DNA from: Paracoccus methylarcula | GTDB taxonomy: Bacteria; Pseudomonadota; Alphaproteobacteria; Rhodobacterales; Rhodobacteraceae | Assembly: GCF_003007735.2 (NCBI RefSeq) | Contig: NZ_PXNQ02000003.1 | Coordinates: 349,600-413,599, forward strand | Direction of reading: 5' to 3' | DNA: 64,000 nt | In this document: piece after piece, positions 62,552-64,000 of the stretch | Layout of the letters: every line of letters begins with the position of its first letter | Position numbering within the stretch: the first letter of the stretch is position 1 | Translations under genes and position numbers: made by a program | The notes under the pieces: model-generated | What the model saw: only the letters and a program-made list of their open reading frames with translations | What the model was told of the DNA's origin: nothing | Database searches by the model: none

Positions 62552-62571
62552 GCCCCGCACGTTGGCGGGGC
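62552..62571 (-). repeat. Stem-loop at the start of the late operon
   Basis: GCCCCGC-CAACGT-GCGGGGC (7-base stem, 6-base loop), followed on the minus strand by CTCTTTGTTTC. It lies between the stop of the RTX gene and the first late gene, so it may be the terminator of the RTX transcript with an imperfect T-run. Confidence 0.55.
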
Positions 62572-62597
62572 TGTTCGTTGTGATACACGCATAGAAG

Positions 62598-62614
62598 AGT
62601 GCAGTCATTGCACT
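62598..62614. promoter_or_regulatory. Palindrome AGTGCA-GTCAT-TGCACT upstream of the late operon
   Basis: Perfect 6-base arms around 5 bases, 69 bases before the first late gene. It could be an operator for the late promoter or part of the RTX 3' untranslated region. No promoter boxes could be fixed around it. Confidence 0.4.
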
Positions 62615-62670
62615 AATCTTCGTGTGATTTCACTCTGATTTACAGCAATGTGGTCTTGCCGCAGTATTTA

Positions 62671-64000
62671 TCAGAATATGAAATCGTAAGCGCTATAGTC
62701 TTTTGCATAGCCAATATCATCGATATCGACCCCCAGCAGGGTGATCGAATTATCACCATAGGTGATCACCGCATTGCCGTTGACGCTTTCGAGATGGTTA
62801 TTCATCAAATCCCTGAAGTTCTCGATCTCCTTGACCGCCCGTAAGTCAATATCCTCACCATTATGTCGATTGAAATCGCGAATCACGTCATCGCCGTCGT
62901 TTGGCTTGAAGACAAACAAGTCCTTGCCAGCGCCGCCTGTTAATGTGTCATTTCCGTTCTCGCCAAAGAGCCTGTCATCATCGACGCCCCCGGAAATCTT
63001 GTCATGCCCGTAACCACCCAGCAATCTGTCTTCACCAGACTGACCGAAGAGCATGTCAGCGCCTCCACCACCCGACAATGTGTCATTGCCGCTCTCACCA
63101 AAGAGCCTGTCGTCGTTGTCGTCACCGGAAATCTTGTCGTGCCCGTAACCACCCAGCAACCTGTCTTCGCCATCCTTACCGAAAATCAGATCCGCGCCGC
63201 CACCGCCTTTTATTATGTTCGCGGATTGATCCCCGACAAGCCTATCGTTGTAGGAACTACCGAAAAGGTTTTCGAAATCACGGATACTATCACCACTTGC
63301 GTGCCCACCCGATACAGCGTCAGTCCCCAGATTCACACTTACACCACTATTGCTTGTCACATATGACAGGGTATCGATCCCGCCGCCTCCATGTAGCAGA
63401 TCGCTCCCTGCACCACCTTCGAGAATATCTGCGCCGTAATCGCCTCGCAACGTATCGGCTCCGCTGCCGCCCTTGATCACGTCGCTTCCGGCGAGGCCTC
63501 TGATGTCGTTATTCGCACCATCGCCAATCAGGCGATCATTCTTACTACTACCGACCAGATTCTCGATACTCGTAAGCTCATCGCCCTCGGCATGGCCTCC
63601 AACTGCCGACCCCGTGCCGAGATCAATCTTCACGGCGCTGCCACTTTGGGCGTAGGATGCCACGTCACGACCAGAACCACCGTCCAATTCATCTGCTCCG
63701 GCCCTGCCGATCAGCGTATCACTGCCGTCCCCGCCATAGACCACGTCTCGATCGCTGGACCCGGTATAGCGGTCATTGCCGCCGCCCAGGGAGATGCCAT
63801 TGTAATATCCCGCAAAGTCGGAAATACCGCTGAAATCGAAGATATCCGCACCCGAGGTGCCAGAGATGGTATCGCCGCTCTGGAAGTAAAGTGCTTCGAT
63901 GCCGCTTACATTGGCGCTGGTCAGCCGATAGTTCGAGACGGCGATATCACCATAGACGATGATCTCGTCATAACCTGTCCCGCCGTTGAAGACGTCATGA
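62671..64000 (-). CDS. RTX-repeat protein, C-terminal part (gene continues right of the window)
   Basis: The frame is open from the right edge through to a stop at 62671, giving about 442 residues; the internal GTG at 63744 is not the true start. RTX nonapeptides (GGxGxDxLx) occur in several blocks: VYGGDGSDTLIGRAGADELDG, then GDYGADILEGGAGSDLLHGG, then two nearly identical units GEDRLLGGYGHDKISG. Between them are the AVGGHAEGDEL-type spacers also found in the other RTX protein. The C-terminus ends with a hydrophobic aromatic tail (YSAYDFIF), as in type I secreted proteins. It lies immediately before the phage late operon, on the same strand. Confidence 0.85.
   Translation of the reverse strand, partial: HDVFNGGTGYDEIIVYGDIAVSNYRLTSANVSGIEALYFQSGDTISGTSGADIFDFSGISDFAGYYNGISLGGGNDRYTGSSDRDVVYGGDGSDTLIGRAGADELDGGSGRDVASYAQSGSAVKIDLGTGSAVGGHAEGDELTSIENLVGSSKNDRLIGDGANNDIRGLAGSDVIKGGSGADTLRGDYGADILEGGAGSDLLHGGGGIDTLSYVTSNSGVSVNLGTDAVSGGHASGDSIRDFENLFGSSYNDRLVGDQSANIIKGGGGADLIFGKDGEDRLLGGYGHDKISGDDNDDRLFGESGNDTLSGGGGADMLFGQSGEDRLLGGYGHDKISGGVDDDRLFGENGNDTLTGGAGKDLFVFKPNDGDDVIRDFNRHNGEDIDLRAVKEIENFRDLMNNHLESVNGNAVITYGDNSITLLGVDIDDIGYAKDYSAYDFIF

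Overview
The window looks like a chromosomal stretch of a GC-rich alphaproteobacterium of the Rhodobacterales, most likely Paracoccus or a close relative. The evidence is the dusB(nifR3)-ntrB-ntrC-ntrY-ntrX cluster, NtrC and NtrX without a GAFTGA motif, cobS-cobT, malate synthase G, a ugpBAEC operon, a zur-znuCB/znuA locus and a small HemP protein. The species call is inference from gene content only.

Bases 1-33700 are ordinary chromosome. In order they hold: the end of a transglutaminase-like gene; yghU; glcB; cobS-cobT on the minus strand; an ECF sigma factor with a short anti-sigma factor; a frameshifted DUF808 membrane protein; ugpBAEC with a candidate Pho box and an intercistronic hairpin; the minus-strand dusB-ntrBCYX nitrogen-regulation cluster; L-serine ammonia-lyase behind a palindrome that contains a TATAAT; a COG3650 lipoprotein; yjbH-yjbF (surface polysaccharide type); a DUF1697 protein; a small secreted protein; the divergent zinc locus around a perfect Zur-like palindrome; hemP; rluB; tadA; and a HAD phosphatase. 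A tRNA-Gly(TCC) with its own promoter ends this part.

Bases 33819-41213 form an AT-richer island directly after the tRNA. It carries an HlyC-like acyltransferase (probably frameshifted), two unknown envelope-type proteins and a 1720-residue RTX protein with an internal Hint self-processing domain. No type I secretion genes lie beside it. Composition changes inside the RTX gene: the N-terminal part is AT-rich and the rest is nearer the chromosome.

Bases 42201-62529 are the late half of a lambda-like siphovirus prophage. Almost all genes are on the minus strand, tightly packed with ATGA and TGATG overlaps. In transcription order: a gpZ-like protein, terminase small and large subunits, gpW, portal, a ClpP-type protease fused to the major capsid protein, cement protein, connectors, tail tube, the gpG/gpGT chaperone pair with a lambda-type G GGA AAG slippery site, tape measure, tail-tip genes, a 1310-residue tip protein, and a lysis region with GH24 endolysin and holin-like proteins. 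No integrase, repressor or replication genes are visible. Directly upstream of this operon, running off the right edge, is a second RTX protein.

At least four genes (DUF808, ntrC, dusB, a tail-tip gene), and probably the hlyC-like gene, are broken by single-base indels, mostly in short homopolymers. This looks more like consensus error than decay, so reading frames in this assembly should be treated with care.
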